From positions 1-64,000 of the forward strand of contig JAKFDK010000035.1 of assembly GCA_036676195.1 (NCBI GenBank): a DNA stretch of 64,000 bases, read 5' to 3'. Below, one piece after another: positions 38,878-47,494 of this stretch. Both the position numbers and the translations under genes were made by a program. The notes beneath the pieces were generated by a model. That model had not been told where the DNA came from. It worked only from the letters and a program-made list of their open reading frames with translations, and made no database searches. Each line of letters opens with the position of its first letter. The first letter of the stretch is position 1. This stretch comes from JAKFDK01 sp036676195. GTDB taxonomy: Bacteria; Bacillota; Sulfobacillia; Symbiobacteriales; ZC4RG38.

Positions 38878-40782
38878 ACGGTCCCCGCGTCCGCTCCAGA
38901 CCTGCCCCCGCTGAATGGCGTTCAGAATCTCCTTGGACTTGGCCGGATAATCGGCCGGTACCAGAGCCGGGTCATTGCCGGGCAGCTTGACACTAAAGTA
39001 CTCAGACATGATGCTGCGAGCTACAGGTGAGACTGAAGAACCATGACCAGCCTGTTCAATTAAGACAGCAATCGCAATCTGCGGGTCTTTAACCGGAGCA
39101 AAGGCCAGGTAAACACCATAATCATCCTGGGGCGGATTTTCCGCGGTGCCTGTCTTACCGGCCGTTTGAATGCCGGGGAGCGGGAAAATAGCAAAATCAG
39201 CGGTTCCCCCGGGTGCGTTGACCAGGACCATGCCGCGAACAATGTGGTTCCACACTTCAGGCGCCACCGGTACCTGTCCCAACTCCTGCGGCGCAAAATC
39301 CTGCACCGTCTGGCCGTTTTGATCTGTAATAGCTGAAACCAGATAGGGGCGCATGATATGCCCCCCGTTGGCAATGGCTGCTGTATAGCGAGCCAGCTGC
39401 AGGGGGGTAACCCGCACAATCTGACCTATGGCCGCTGAAAGCGTATCACCCAGCCACCAGCCGTGCTCTTCCCGGTAATGTTCGTCCGGCAAAAAACCAG
39501 GATTCTCCTCTGGCAGATCAATACCTGTAGGCTGGCCGAACCCCGAGTTTTGGGCCCATTCCACCAGTGACCCAATCCCTAACCGCTTGCCCATCTCGTA
39601 ATAGTAAAGGTCGCAGGAGTCCCGCAGGGCAGTGGCAGCGTTAACTGCACCGTGTCCCCACTTTTGCCAGCAAGCCTGACCGGTATCCTTGTCCTTCCCG
39701 GTACAATAGACCGTCTCTTCCGGCGCTATCTTGCCTGTAGACAGGGCAGCGGCGCCGGTCATCATTTTCCAGGTAGACCCAGGCGAATACTCCGCGGTGG
39801 CAGCTCGGTTCCACAGGGCCGGTGGTTCCGTATTCCACAGAGCTTCAATCTCTTTATCGCTACCGGTCAGAAAAACATTCGGATTAAAGGCCGGACGGCT
39901 AGCCATGGCCAAAACGGCGCCAGTGCGCACATCGAGCACCACCACTGCTCCCGCCCTGGCATTCTGATACGTGCGCTGATCGCCCACATTCATCACGTTC
40001 TGCAGCCGGAAAAGCTGCCAGTCCAGTGCCTTTTCAGCGGCCTTCTGCAACTGTATATCCAGGGTGAGTACCAGGTTTTTTCCCGGCACCGGCTCACGGC
40101 TCCAGTTGGAATTGCCCTTTGGCGCATAACTGTAATCTACCTGAACCTGCCGGATCCCTTCGGTTCCCCGCAGGTAGGGCTCGTAGTACTTTTCGAGCCC
40201 ACTTTTACCGACGATATCGCCGCCCTTATAGCCTTTATCTTGAAGTTCCTGTAGTTCATCTTCATTGATGGTCCCAACGTAACCAAGAATATGGCTGGAT
40301 ACATTATCCAATGGATACTCCCGTACCGGCTGTACGATCACGTCCACGCCCGGCAACTCATCGCGCTGCTCGACAAGGGCTGCATATTGTTCCTTTGAAA
40401 TGTCTACCTTAACCAGAATCGGGTCCCACAGCCGCCCTTCACTCTGGAGCTTATAGTCCGCTTTCTTTTGCAGCTTCTGAAGCGGTACATCCAAGAGCTG
40501 GGCCAGCCTTCCCAGCACCTGCTCGTCCTTGTAATGCGGATAACGAATCATGACCACATTCGACGGACGATTGGTAGCCAGGGCAACCCCCTGCCGGTCC
40601 AGAATCAGCCCCCGGGGAGCCATCGCCCCCAGATACTGTGTTTGTTGCCGCTCGACACTCTCCACATATTTGTGCTGGTGGAGCAATTGCAGATTGCCTA
40701 GCCGCCCAACCAGCCCAAATACGCCGACAGCACAGACGGCTAAAACACAAACGGCCCGCCGCTGCACTTCCTTGCCCGCCAA
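38875..40782 (-). CDS. mrdA: class B penicillin-binding protein 2 (peptidoglycan transpeptidase)
   Basis: A 635-residue protein, TTG start at 40782 behind AGGAGG. One membrane anchor lies at residues 9-28, then a dimerisation domain. The transpeptidase domain has Ser336-x-x-Lys339 (GSTWKM), Ser389-Cys-Asp391 and Lys543-Thr-Gly-Thr546. It crosslinks lateral-wall peptidoglycan with RodA. The SxD triad differs from the textbook SxN but is common in this family. It is 9 nt downstream of mreD in the mre operon. Confidence 0.94.
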   Translation of the reverse strand: MAGKEVQRRAVCVLAVCAVGVFGLVGRLGNLQLLHQHKYVESVERQQTQYLGAMAPRGLILDRQGVALATNRPSNVVMIRYPHYKDEQVLGRLAQLLDVPLQKLQKKADYKLQSEGRLWDPILVKVDISKEQYAALVEQRDELPGVDVIVQPVREYPLDNVSSHILGYVGTINEDELQELQDKGYKGGDIVGKSGLEKYYEPYLRGTEGIRQVQVDYSYAPKGNSNWSREPVPGKNLVLTLDIQLQKAAEKALDWQLFRLQNVMNVGDQRTYQNARAGAVVVLDVRTGAVLAMASRPAFNPNVFLTGSDKEIEALWNTEPPALWNRAATAEYSPGSTWKMMTGAAALSTGKIAPEETVYCTGKDKDTGQACWQKWGHGAVNAATALRDSCDLYYYEMGKRLGIGSLVEWAQNSGFGQPTGIDLPEENPGFLPDEHYREEHGWWLGDTLSAAIGQIVRVTPLQLARYTAAIANGGHIMRPYLVSAITDQNGQTVQDFAPQELGQVPVAPEVWNHIVRGMVLVNAPGGTADFAIFPLPGIQTAGKTGTAENPPQDDYGVYLAFAPVKDPQIAIAVLIEQAGHGSSVSPVARSIMSEYFSVKLPGNDPALVPADYPAKSKEILNAIQRGQVWSGRGDR

Positions 40783-40791
40783 ACTGTTATG

Positions 40792-41313
40792 CTACCTCCT
40801 GCGAATAAAGTGAATCGCCCCGCGCGGATCAGGCCGCAGGTAACGCAGGCGCCGGTGAATTTGACTGTACACCAGCGCTGTCACCATGGCGCTATACAGA
40901 GCCCCGGGGAAGATCAGCGTTTTCATGGTCGTAACCAGTGGAACGCGCCAACCAAAGAAGGCTAGAATAGTCAGGGTGGCAATCTGGGTCATCAATGACG
41001 TGACCAGGCCGGCCAGCAGCGGCAGCACCAGACTGTCTTTGAACACCCGCTGTTCTACCATCCCCACCGCCAGCCCCAGGCTAGCCAGGATCAGGATGTG
41101 CAGGCCCATATACCGGCCATAGACCACATCCAACAGAAACCCGGCCAAACCGCCGCCCAGTAGCCCCACTTCCGGGCCGAACAGGAGCCCGAAGCTGACC
41201 ACAGTGGCTAACAGCAGATCCGGGTGCACACCGCGGATGGTCAGGAAACCTGCCACGGTAGTTTGCAACAGAAAGGCAATCCCGAGGATCGCCAGCAGAG
41301 CCCAATACCTCAT
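40792..41313 (-). CDS. mreD: rod shape-determining protein MreD
   Basis: A 173-residue protein with five or six membrane helices. N-terminal LGIAFLLQTTVAGFLTIRG and HPDLLLATVVSFGLLFGPE with GGGLAGFLLDVVYGRYMGLH are typical of MreD. It overlaps mreC by 4 nt. It supports elongasome assembly in the membrane. Confidence 0.92.
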   Translation of the reverse strand: MRYWALLAILGIAFLLQTTVAGFLTIRGVHPDLLLATVVSFGLLFGPEVGLLGGGLAGFLLDVVYGRYMGLHILILASLGLAVGMVEQRVFKDSLVLPLLAGLVTSLMTQIATLTILAFFGWRVPLVTTMKTLIFPGALYSAMVTALVYSQIHRRLRYLRPDPRGAIHFIRRR

Positions 41314-42179
41314 GGGCTATCTGCCCCCTGGTTTACTTCGGGTTCTGTCATGACTACCTGGACAAAGCTCAGGTGGTTCAGATCAACACCTGGTTTGACT
41401 GTACCGGATCTCACCAGATTATTGTCCTGCATATAGACTGACGTAACGGTGCCAATATACAAATCCCCCGGAATCGTAGTCCCAAGCCCGCTGGTGACAA
41501 TGACATGTCCCGGTTCTACCTGGGCGTCCCGGTTATAGGGAAACTCAACGACGGGGTCCTCGTCGTTTCCCCGGCCCTTCAACACACCAAACTCGCCGGA
41601 CTTGTCTGTCCGTACCGGAACCTGAAAATCTCGGTCGCCCAACAGCCTTACGGTAGCAGTCGTATAGGTAACTTTCTCGATATAACCAACCATGCCCCGA
41701 CTATTAATCACGGCCATCTTGCTACGCACACCATCGCGCTGACCGCGATTAATCACGACCGACTGAAACCAGTTGCTTGACTGCCGGACGATCACCTCGG
41801 CGGCCAGCAGGTGATACCCGGCCTGTTGCCGTAACCCCAGTTCGGCCCGCAGGTCACGGTTCTCCAGCACCATTACCTCATTCAGGGTCTGCACATGCCT
41901 CAGTTCATCCACTTCTGTACGCAGGCGAGCGTTCTCAGCCCGCATCCGGACCAGTTCCTGCACTGCTTCCGTAGTAGTCCGCATCCGATTTGCCATCCAA
42001 CCCGCCGCGGTTTGGAACGGGTAAAGTGCGGTGTGCAGGATGTTCTCCACAGCCGTGGTATTTTGTCGCTCCCGTGCAGTGAGGGCCATCAGGGTGAACA
42101 GTACAATCAGCGTAAGCAGGGCAATTAACAGCCACCGTAACGTGTTCTTGGGCGAACGGGCTGGAGGGGTGGGAAGCAT
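41310..42179 (-). CDS. mreC: rod shape-determining protein MreC
   Basis: A 289-residue protein, ATG at 42179 behind AGGAGGG. One N-terminal membrane helix (LLIALLTLIVLFTLMALT), then a coiled coil (RMRTTTEAVQELVRMRAENA), then the beta domain with GMVGYIEKVTYTTATVRLL and IVTSGLGTTIPGDLYIGTV. It scaffolds the elongation machinery outside the membrane. Between mreB and mreD. Confidence 0.94.
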   Translation of the reverse strand: MLPTPPARSPKNTLRWLLIALLTLIVLFTLMALTARERQNTTAVENILHTALYPFQTAAGWMANRMRTTTEAVQELVRMRAENARLRTEVDELRHVQTLNEVMVLENRDLRAELGLRQQAGYHLLAAEVIVRQSSNWFQSVVINRGQRDGVRSKMAVINSRGMVGYIEKVTYTTATVRLLGDRDFQVPVRTDKSGEFGVLKGRGNDEDPVVEFPYNRDAQVEPGHVIVTSGLGTTIPGDLYIGTVTSVYMQDNNLVRSGTVKPGVDLNHLSFVQVVMTEPEVNQGADSP

Positions 42180-42203
42180 CGGAGTACCCTCCTGTTACGT
42201 GCG

Positions 42204-43220
42204 CTAGCGATGATCTGACCGCTTGAGGATATGCAGGACGTCCAGAACCTTACCGGCCCCCTTGACCACACAGAGGAGTGGCTCATCGGAAACATGTACC
42301 GGCATGCCCGTCTCCTTGGACACAAGCACATCCAGCCCCTTGAGCAAGGAGCCACCCCCGGTCATGACAATCCCGCGGTCCATGATGTCTGCCGCCAGTT
42401 CCGGAGGAGTATTTTCAAGGGTAACCTTAATGGCCTCAATAATTGCAGCCACCGGTTCTGCCAGGGCTTTACGCACTTCTTCTGATGTAATCCGCAGGGT
42501 GCGCGGCAAACCAGTCACCAGGTCGCGGCCTCGAATTTCCATGGCCTCTTCTTTACCGGTCGAGTAAGCAGAACCAATGGCCATCTTGATTTCCTCACCG
42601 GTCCGCTCGCCAATCAACATATTATAGGTCCGCTTCACGTACTGGACAATGGCCTCGTCCATTTCATCGCCGGCCACCCGCACTGAGCGTGCGGTAACCA
42701 GACCACCGAGGGAAATGATGGCGACCTCACTGGTGCCCCCGCCAATGTCCACCACCATGCTGCCGGTCGGTTCCTCCACCGGCAGGCCGGCACCGATGGC
42801 CGCTGCCATGGGTTCCTCAATGATATGGGCTTCCCGGGCGCCAGCCTGCAGGGCCGCGTCCTGCACAGCACGGCGCTCTACTCCAGTCACGCCGGAGGGC
42901 ACCGAAATGACCACTCGGGGGCGAAATGGCGTGCGCCGGGGCTGGGCCTTGTTCATAAAGTACTTGAGCATGGTCTGGGTCGTGTCAAAATCAGCAATGA
43001 CGCCGTCCTTCATGGGGCGAATCGCAATAATGTTTCCCGGCGTGCGGCCAATCATGGCCTTGGCCTCCAGCCCAACCGACAAGGGGGCCTTGGTATCTCG
43101 CTCGATGGCTACAACCGACGGTTCCTGCAGAACGATGCCCCGGCCTTTGAGATAGACGAGGGTATTGGCGGTACCCAGGTCAATGCCCATATCGCGCGCA
43201 AACAGGTTGAAGATTGACAC
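42204..43220 (-). CDS. mreB: rod shape-determining actin-like protein MreB
   Basis: A 338-residue protein, GTG start at 43220 behind GGAAGGAG. Actin-fold motifs are [19 protein letters not shown] (phosphate 1), [18 protein letters not shown] (phosphate 2) and [17 protein letters not shown] (adenosine). It polymerises under the membrane and guides wall synthesis. Length and motifs are normal. It follows radC by 18 nt. Confidence 0.97.
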   Translation of the reverse strand: MSIFNLFARDMGIDLGTANTLVYLKGRGIVLQEPSVVAIERDTKAPLSVGLEAKAMIGRTPGNIIAIRPMKDGVIADFDTTQTMLKYFMNKAQPRRTPFRPRVVISVPSGVTGVERRAVQDAALQAGAREAHIIEEPMAAAIGAGLPVEEPTGSMVVDIGGGTSEVAIISLGGLVTARSVRVAGDEMDEAIVQYVKRTYNMLIGERTGEEIKMAIGSAYSTGKEEAMEIRGRDLVTGLPRTLRITSEEVRKALAEPVAAIIEAIKVTLENTPPELAADIMDRGIVMTGGGSLLKGLDVLVSKETGMPVHVSDEPLLCVVKGAGKVLDVLHILKRSDHR

Positions 43221-43238
43221 GGCCCATGACTCCTTCCT

Positions 43239-43955
43239 TTAGAGCCGGCGACACCGCTTTGTTCCGGCCACTCCCCGGCCCTCCCGCAGGCTAAAATACC
43301 TGCGATCCCCAATGATGACATGGTCATGTACATCAATACCCAAAAGCTGACCGGCTGCCATCAAATCCTTGGTGATCTGCCGGTCTTCCGGGCTCGGGGT
43401 GGGATCTCCACTCGGGTGGTTGTGGACGAGAATTATGGCATTAGCCACACGTCGGATCGCGAGCTTGAAGATCTCTCTGGGATGCACAAGGGTGGTATTG
43501 AGTGTACCTGTAGATACTGATTCGACGCCAAGCACCTGATTCTTGGTGTCTAAAAGAATTACCCGAAATTGCTCCTGTTCCAGGTGGCGCATTTCCTCCA
43601 TGACCAATGCAGCCACATCGGCGGGGCCGTTGATGCGCACCCGCTCCCGTGGACCCACTTCGCCCAGCCGACGACCCAATTCGAGGGCGGCCTTGATTTG
43701 GGCTGCCTTGGCACGCCCCACTCCCCGGCACGCTGCCAGTTCCGCCGCCGAGGCCTTGAGCAGATAGAGTAAAGGGTGGCCCCCCTGCTTCTCCCCGTCG
43801 GCGAGGAGGTGCTGGGCCACCTGGACGGCGGTTTGTCCAGCTGCACCGGTACGTAAAATAATCGCCAGCAGCTCAGCCGGGGACAGATGCTCCGGTCCGA
43901 CGGCAAATAACCGTTCCCGCGGCCGCTCAGATGGCGGCAATTGCTTGAGGGTCAT
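43239..43955 (-). CDS. radC: RadC-family JAB-domain protein
   Basis: A 238-residue protein, ATG at 43955. A helix-hairpin-helix region (LAACRGVGRAKAAQIKAALE) precedes a JAB domain with the metal-binding motif VHNHPSGDPTPSPED and the upstream catalytic Glu. The old assignment to DNA repair is not supported biochemically in all species, so its role is uncertain. It is in the conserved maf-radC-mreB order. The ribosome binding site is weak, suggesting coupling with maf. Confidence 0.9.
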   Translation of the reverse strand: MTLKQLPPSERPRERLFAVGPEHLSPAELLAIILRTGAAGQTAVQVAQHLLADGEKQGGHPLLYLLKASAAELAACRGVGRAKAAQIKAALELGRRLGEVGPRERVRINGPADVAALVMEEMRHLEQEQFRVILLDTKNQVLGVESVSTGTLNTTLVHPREIFKLAIRRVANAIILVHNHPSGDPTPSPEDRQITKDLMAAGQLLGIDVHDHVIIGDRRYFSLREGRGVAGTKRCRRL

Positions 43956-43981
43956 GTGGGCAGCCAGGTTAGGATTCCCCC

Positions 43982-44548
43982 TTAGAGAACTTCCAGACCC
44001 AACTCCGCCAGCATGCGCACAACCCGTGCCAGCGGCAACCCAACTACATTATAGTAACACCCTTCGATCCGCTCGACCAGAGCGCCGGCTCGCCCCTGAA
44101 TGCCGTATCCGCCCGCCTTGTCAAGCGGCTCCCCGGTGGCAACGTAGCGTTCAATCTGGCCACGGGTCATGGTGCGCATCCAAACGGTGGTTGTCTCATG
44201 GGCCACCAGTTCCCGGCCCTGCCCCAGTAAGGCAACGCCGGTAACGACCAGGTGGGACCGACCGGCCAGTCTTGCCATCATGTGCGCGGCGTCCTGCGGC
44301 CCGGTCGGCTTGTTCAACACCTGGTTGTCCACCACAACTACAGTATCAGCACCTAGCACAAGCTGACCTGGGTGCCGGGCGGCTACTTCCCGGGCCTTGG
44401 ACAGGGCCAGGCTCTCGACCTGAGCCGGTGGAGGCAAATGCGCTACCTCGGCTTCATTTTCAGCCTGGCTGGCGTCTGCCACAAAGTGGACCCCGATCTG
44501 CTCCAACAGTTGCCGACGCCGGGGAGACTGGGAAGCAAGCACCAGCAC
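43982..44548 (-). CDS. maf: Maf-family nucleotide pyrophosphatase
   Basis: A 188-residue protein. GTG at 44548 lies 6 nt after AGGAGG, giving the correct family start (VLVLASQSPRRRQLLEQIG); the frame opening at 44587 would add residues before the ribosome binding site. Further motifs are VLGADTVVVVDNQVLNKP and the C-terminal GYGIQGRAGALVERIEG. It hydrolyses non-canonical or modified NTPs, and in Firmicutes it is linked to septum formation. In the maf-radC-mre operon. Confidence 0.93.
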   Translation of the reverse strand: MLVLASQSPRRRQLLEQIGVHFVADASQAENEAEVAHLPPPAQVESLALSKAREVAARHPGQLVLGADTVVVVDNQVLNKPTGPQDAAHMMARLAGRSHLVVTGVALLGQGRELVAHETTTVWMRTMTRGQIERYVATGEPLDKAGGYGIQGRAGALVERIEGCYYNVVGLPLARVVRMLAELGLEVL

Positions 44549-44588
44549 ACAGATCCTCCTATTACTTGCATAAACCAGGGGAATCACC

Positions 44589-44813
44589 TTACCTGCGCAG
44601 CATCAACCAGAGTGCCACCACCACCCCGACTGCACCACCAAGGGAGATGATCAGCGACAGATTCACGGAAAAAATAGTACCCAATGCCAGACTCAGGCGC
44701 CCGAATTCCCATGACCGTTGGAAGGCAGGCAGAGGTACGATCTGGCCGAGAACATGACCAACCACCGCAGCCATCAGTGTGACAAAGACTATAAGTCCCG
44801 GCGACCTGTTCAA
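44589..44813 (-). CDS. DUF4321 family small membrane protein
   Basis: A 74-residue protein. TTG at 44813, 9 nt after AGGAGG, is chosen because the domain starts there (LNRSPGLIVFVTLMAAVVG); the much longer open frame upstream is not supported. Two membrane helices, about residues 6-26 and 52-72, frame a short loop (FGRLSLALGTIFSVN). DUF4321 members occur in Firmicute cell-shape clusters with maf and have no known function. The start of the operon has a good promoter 113 nt upstream. Confidence 0.75.
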   Translation of the reverse strand: MNRSPGLIVFVTLMAAVVGHVLGQIVPLPAFQRSWEFGRLSLALGTIFSVNLSLIISLGGAVGVVVALWLMLRR

Positions 44814-44925
44814 ACCCCAGCGCCTCCTCGGACAGCCAATGCTGTAGGAAGTTTCGTGCCTGGGGGAACAAAATCCTCGCGGGGTAACGCCTGCTAATTC
44901 AGGTATTCTCGCCTTAGTTTCCTCT

Positions 44926-44954
44926 ATTTTACTGCTGGAAATGCAGGCTGGCAA
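44926..44954 (-). promoter_or_regulatory. sigma-A promoter of the DUF4321-maf-radC-mreBCD operon
   Basis: TTGCCA at 44949-44954 (-35) and TAAAAT at 44926-44931 (-10) with a 17-nt spacer on the minus strand; each hexamer matches consensus at five of six positions. Transcription would start near 44919, leaving a leader of about 106 nt before the DUF4321 start. Confidence 0.7.
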
Positions 44955-44969
44955 GTTCAGGAACAAGGA

Positions 44970-44996
44970 CACAGGGGCCCCATCGGGACCCCCGTG
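44970..44996 (-). terminator. hairpin after the SPOR-domain gene
   Basis: A 12-bp stem (44970-44981 with 44985-44996) with two G-U wobbles and a 3-nt loop, 20 nt after the SPOR gene stop. It lies just upstream of the mre operon promoter. Confidence 0.6.
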
Positions 44997-45015
44997 CCAC
45001 TGATCAATCTCTGGT

Positions 45016-45936
45016 TTACGGCTGAAGGGCGGGAGCCGTCCAATTGCGATAGGAGTCCAGCAGTGCCACATACCCTTCAAGAGCAGCCTGAACCTGGTCA
45101 CTGTTCGGGCGGATTGGCGCACCATTGCCCTGAGCCGCGGCCGGAGTCGCCCCCGCGTTGTTAGCCAGAGCACTGACGAGATTACTGTTGGCGACAGCCT
45201 TGTTCGCCATATTGATGAATTGATTGACGGCAGCGTCTGACTCCTGCCCCTGCAGTTGTTCAATGGCGGTACGCAACTGGTTGGTATAAATGCTCAGGTT
45301 ATCCGCAACCTGAGCATGGCCGGTAGCGGTTGCATCCCACCACGAAGAGACAGCGTGCAGGTAGCCACTGAGGGCAGCGACACCCTGATGGTAAGCAGGC
45401 GCCACCTTGGCATTAGCCGGCTGGATACTGGGTTCAGCGGCAATAGTAACCGGGGGCCGGGTGTAGACAGTAAGCTTGCCCTTACCTTTGTAATTGCTTT
45501 CTGCACTCATCTTGGCCTGGGTGGCCGCATCCTTACTGCCGTAAGCGCCAATTATCACCCTGTACATACCGTCGGTGTGGGAAACCACAGCAGGCAGGCC
45601 ACTGGTGTTCAGGTCCCGCACGGCACTGGCAGACTTCTCCTCCGACGCCAGTGCATGTGCCTGTAAGTAGTACACGGTCATGGGCTTGGGGAAACCAGCC
45701 AGATCAGCGGACCCAGCCGTTACATTGCCCCCAAACGAGTTTTCCCCGTTGGCTACCGGATACATGGGGTCATTTACCGCAGGCTCCATCGTCTCGCGCC
45801 CGTCGGGTGCCAGGCGGTTACTCAAGTAGTTGCCCAAATACCAGGCCCCAGCCAGGGCCAGGACGGTAACCACTACGAACCCCCCGCCCCACCGGTCCCT
45901 CCACCGCTGATCCGATGACCGGCCAAATCGGTGCAT
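45016..45936 (-). CDS. SPOR-domain membrane protein
   Basis: A 306-residue protein. ATG at 45936 has GGAGGGGG directly upstream, better than an in-frame ATG at 45957. One membrane helix (GGFVVVTVLALAGAWYLGNYL, about residues 18-38) precedes an extracytoplasmic SPOR-like domain with VYYLQAHALASEEKSASAV and YRVIIGAYGSKDAATQAKMS. The C-terminal half is helical with QLRTAIEQLQGQESDAA. SPOR domains bind denuded glycan at septa or spore walls. It sits between folC and DUF4321, as in related Firmicutes. Confidence 0.78.
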   Translation of the reverse strand: MHRFGRSSDQRWRDRWGGGFVVVTVLALAGAWYLGNYLSNRLAPDGRETMEPAVNDPMYPVANGENSFGGNVTAGSADLAGFPKPMTVYYLQAHALASEEKSASAVRDLNTSGLPAVVSHTDGMYRVIIGAYGSKDAATQAKMSAESNYKGKGKLTVYTRPPVTIAAEPSIQPANAKVAPAYHQGVAALSGYLHAVSSWWDATATGHAQVADNLSIYTNQLRTAIEQLQGQESDAAVNQFINMANKAVANSNLVSALANNAGATPAAAQGNGAPIRPNSDQVQAALEGYVALLDSYRNWTAPALQP

Positions 45937-46038
45937 CCAGTTCCCCCTCCTGTCCATCCAGGCTACCGGCCATAAGGCACCGGCGCCCTGTGCGATTATC
46001 CACAGAATGGTATGCGGACAGGACAGGGGTTATGAAGC

Positions 46039-47343
46039 TCAGTCCAACTGATCGGGACAATATCCGAACCGGCGCAGGTGGGCACGGACCGGCCCGACCA
46101 AATACAACGAACCGGTGATGAGCAATATCCCTTCCGGCGCGGTGGCCGCCAGTCCGCGTTCCGCAGCCGCAATCAGGTCGGGCACCGTTTCCACCGGCAC
46201 CGGCACCGATTGATCTGTTACCCGAGTCGCCAGTTGTGCCGCGGGCAAGGCCCGTTTCCCGTTTTCAGGGGTCGTACATATGATGTGGCTGGCCAGCGGC
46301 ATGAGGGCGGTCACCACCTGGTCAACATTCTTATCCGCCAGAACGCCAAGAACCAGGGTAAGCGGCCGCCCGCGCAGCAACTCCTGCACCGTCAGTGCCA
46401 GTGCATCGGCCCCCGCCTCATTGTGCGCCCCATCGAGGATCACTGGCACCGGTCCCTGCGTCAGCACCTCAAACCGGGCCGGCCAGGTTGCACTCGCCAG
46501 CCCACGCCGCAGAGCAGTCTCGGGCACCCCGCACAACTGCAGGATGCGGGCCGCACAAGCAGCATTGGCCATTTGATGATCCCCTACCAGGACGGTATGC
46601 AGGCCCGGTAATCCCGGCAGGTCGAAGGTCTGCCCGTCCAGGCCACGATAAACCGGTACCGGCGGGCAGGTGACTCTGTGCAAAGGCGCCCCGCACGCAC
46701 TCGCTGCGGACTGGATCACCGCCAGGGTGTCAGGGTCCTGTTCGGCTGTGACGTTCGGTACCCCGGGCTTGAGGATACCGGCCTTGTCATGGGCAATGAT
46801 ACCAGGCGTATTACCCAACACGGTCACGTGGTCCAGGCTAATGTTTGTAATGCAAGTTACGGCCGGATGCTCCACCACGTTGGTTGCGTCATAGCGGCCG
46901 CCCAGCCCAACCTCCAGGACCAGCCAGTCCACACCTACCCGGGCATAGTAAAGAAAGGCAATGGCGGTGGTCACCTCAAACTCGGTCGGCTGCTCATGCC
47001 CCTCGGCCACCATGGCCTCTACATGGGGACGCACCTCATTCACCAGTGCCACTACCTCGGCCATGCCGATCTCCCGCCGGTTCACCTGGATCCGTTCGGT
47101 CCAACGTTCCAGGAAGGGCGAGGTGTACAGGCCGGTTTGTTTGCCGGCTGCCTGCAACCCTGCCGCCACCATGGCACAGGTGGAACCCTTTCCATTGGTT
47201 CCAGTGACATGCACAATGCCAAAGCCGGCCCGGTGCGGATTTCCCAACCGGCGCAGCAACTCCCGGGTGCGATCCAGACCCGGTTTCATACCAAAGCGAA
47301 AAAGGCTGTGGATCCAGGCCAGGGCCTGTTCATGGTCAGCCAC
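46039..47343 (-). CDS. folC: bifunctional folylpolyglutamate synthase/dihydrofolate synthase FolC
   Basis: A 434-residue protein. GTG at 47343 is spaced well from AAGGTGA; the ATG at 47391 would start inside a hairpin region. The P-loop is VTGTNGKGSTCAMVA; other motifs are LYTSPFLERWTERIQVN, LEVGLGGRYDATNVV and ILDGAHNEAGADALALT. It adds glutamate to folates in the cytoplasm. Downstream of valS but separated by two hairpins. Confidence 0.93.
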   Translation of the reverse strand: MADHEQALAWIHSLFRFGMKPGLDRTRELLRRLGNPHRAGFGIVHVTGTNGKGSTCAMVAAGLQAAGKQTGLYTSPFLERWTERIQVNRREIGMAEVVALVNEVRPHVEAMVAEGHEQPTEFEVTTAIAFLYYARVGVDWLVLEVGLGGRYDATNVVEHPAVTCITNISLDHVTVLGNTPGIIAHDKAGILKPGVPNVTAEQDPDTLAVIQSAASACGAPLHRVTCPPVPVYRGLDGQTFDLPGLPGLHTVLVGDHQMANAACAARILQLCGVPETALRRGLASATWPARFEVLTQGPVPVILDGAHNEAGADALALTVQELLRGRPLTLVLGVLADKNVDQVVTALMPLASHIICTTPENGKRALPAAQLATRVTDQSVPVPVETVPDLIAAAERGLAATAPEGILLITGSLYLVGPVRAHLRRFGYCPDQLD

Positions 47344-47395
47344 TGAAACCGTCACCTTTCCCCGGGGAGAAATCCCGTTGCCCACCCGCAAGACA

Positions 47396-47419
47396 CAGCC
47401 ACCCCAACTGGGGTGGCTG
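47396..47419 (-). terminator. terminator hairpin between valS and folC
   Basis: A 10-bp perfect stem (47396-47405 with 47410-47419) with a 4-nt loop, on the minus strand followed by TGTCTTGC. Confidence 0.65.
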
Positions 47420-47439
47420 CATCTTCGACCTCCATCGAG

Positions 47440-47459
47440 GGCAGCCCCCAGTGGCTGCC
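47440..47459 (-). terminator. second hairpin after valS
   Basis: A 7-bp stem (47440-47446 with 47453-47459) whose arm shares GGCTGC with the neighbouring hairpin, so the two can form alternative pairs. Confidence 0.4.
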
Positions 47460-47494
47460 TGATCCACCGGGGGGTGCATGTTTACGTTTCTCCG

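Noticed and set aside
44813..45263. A 224-codon version of the DUF4321 gene
   Set aside because: The first 150 codons run through the promoter, a terminator and the SPOR gene in another frame; the ribosome binding site supports the TTG start at 44813.
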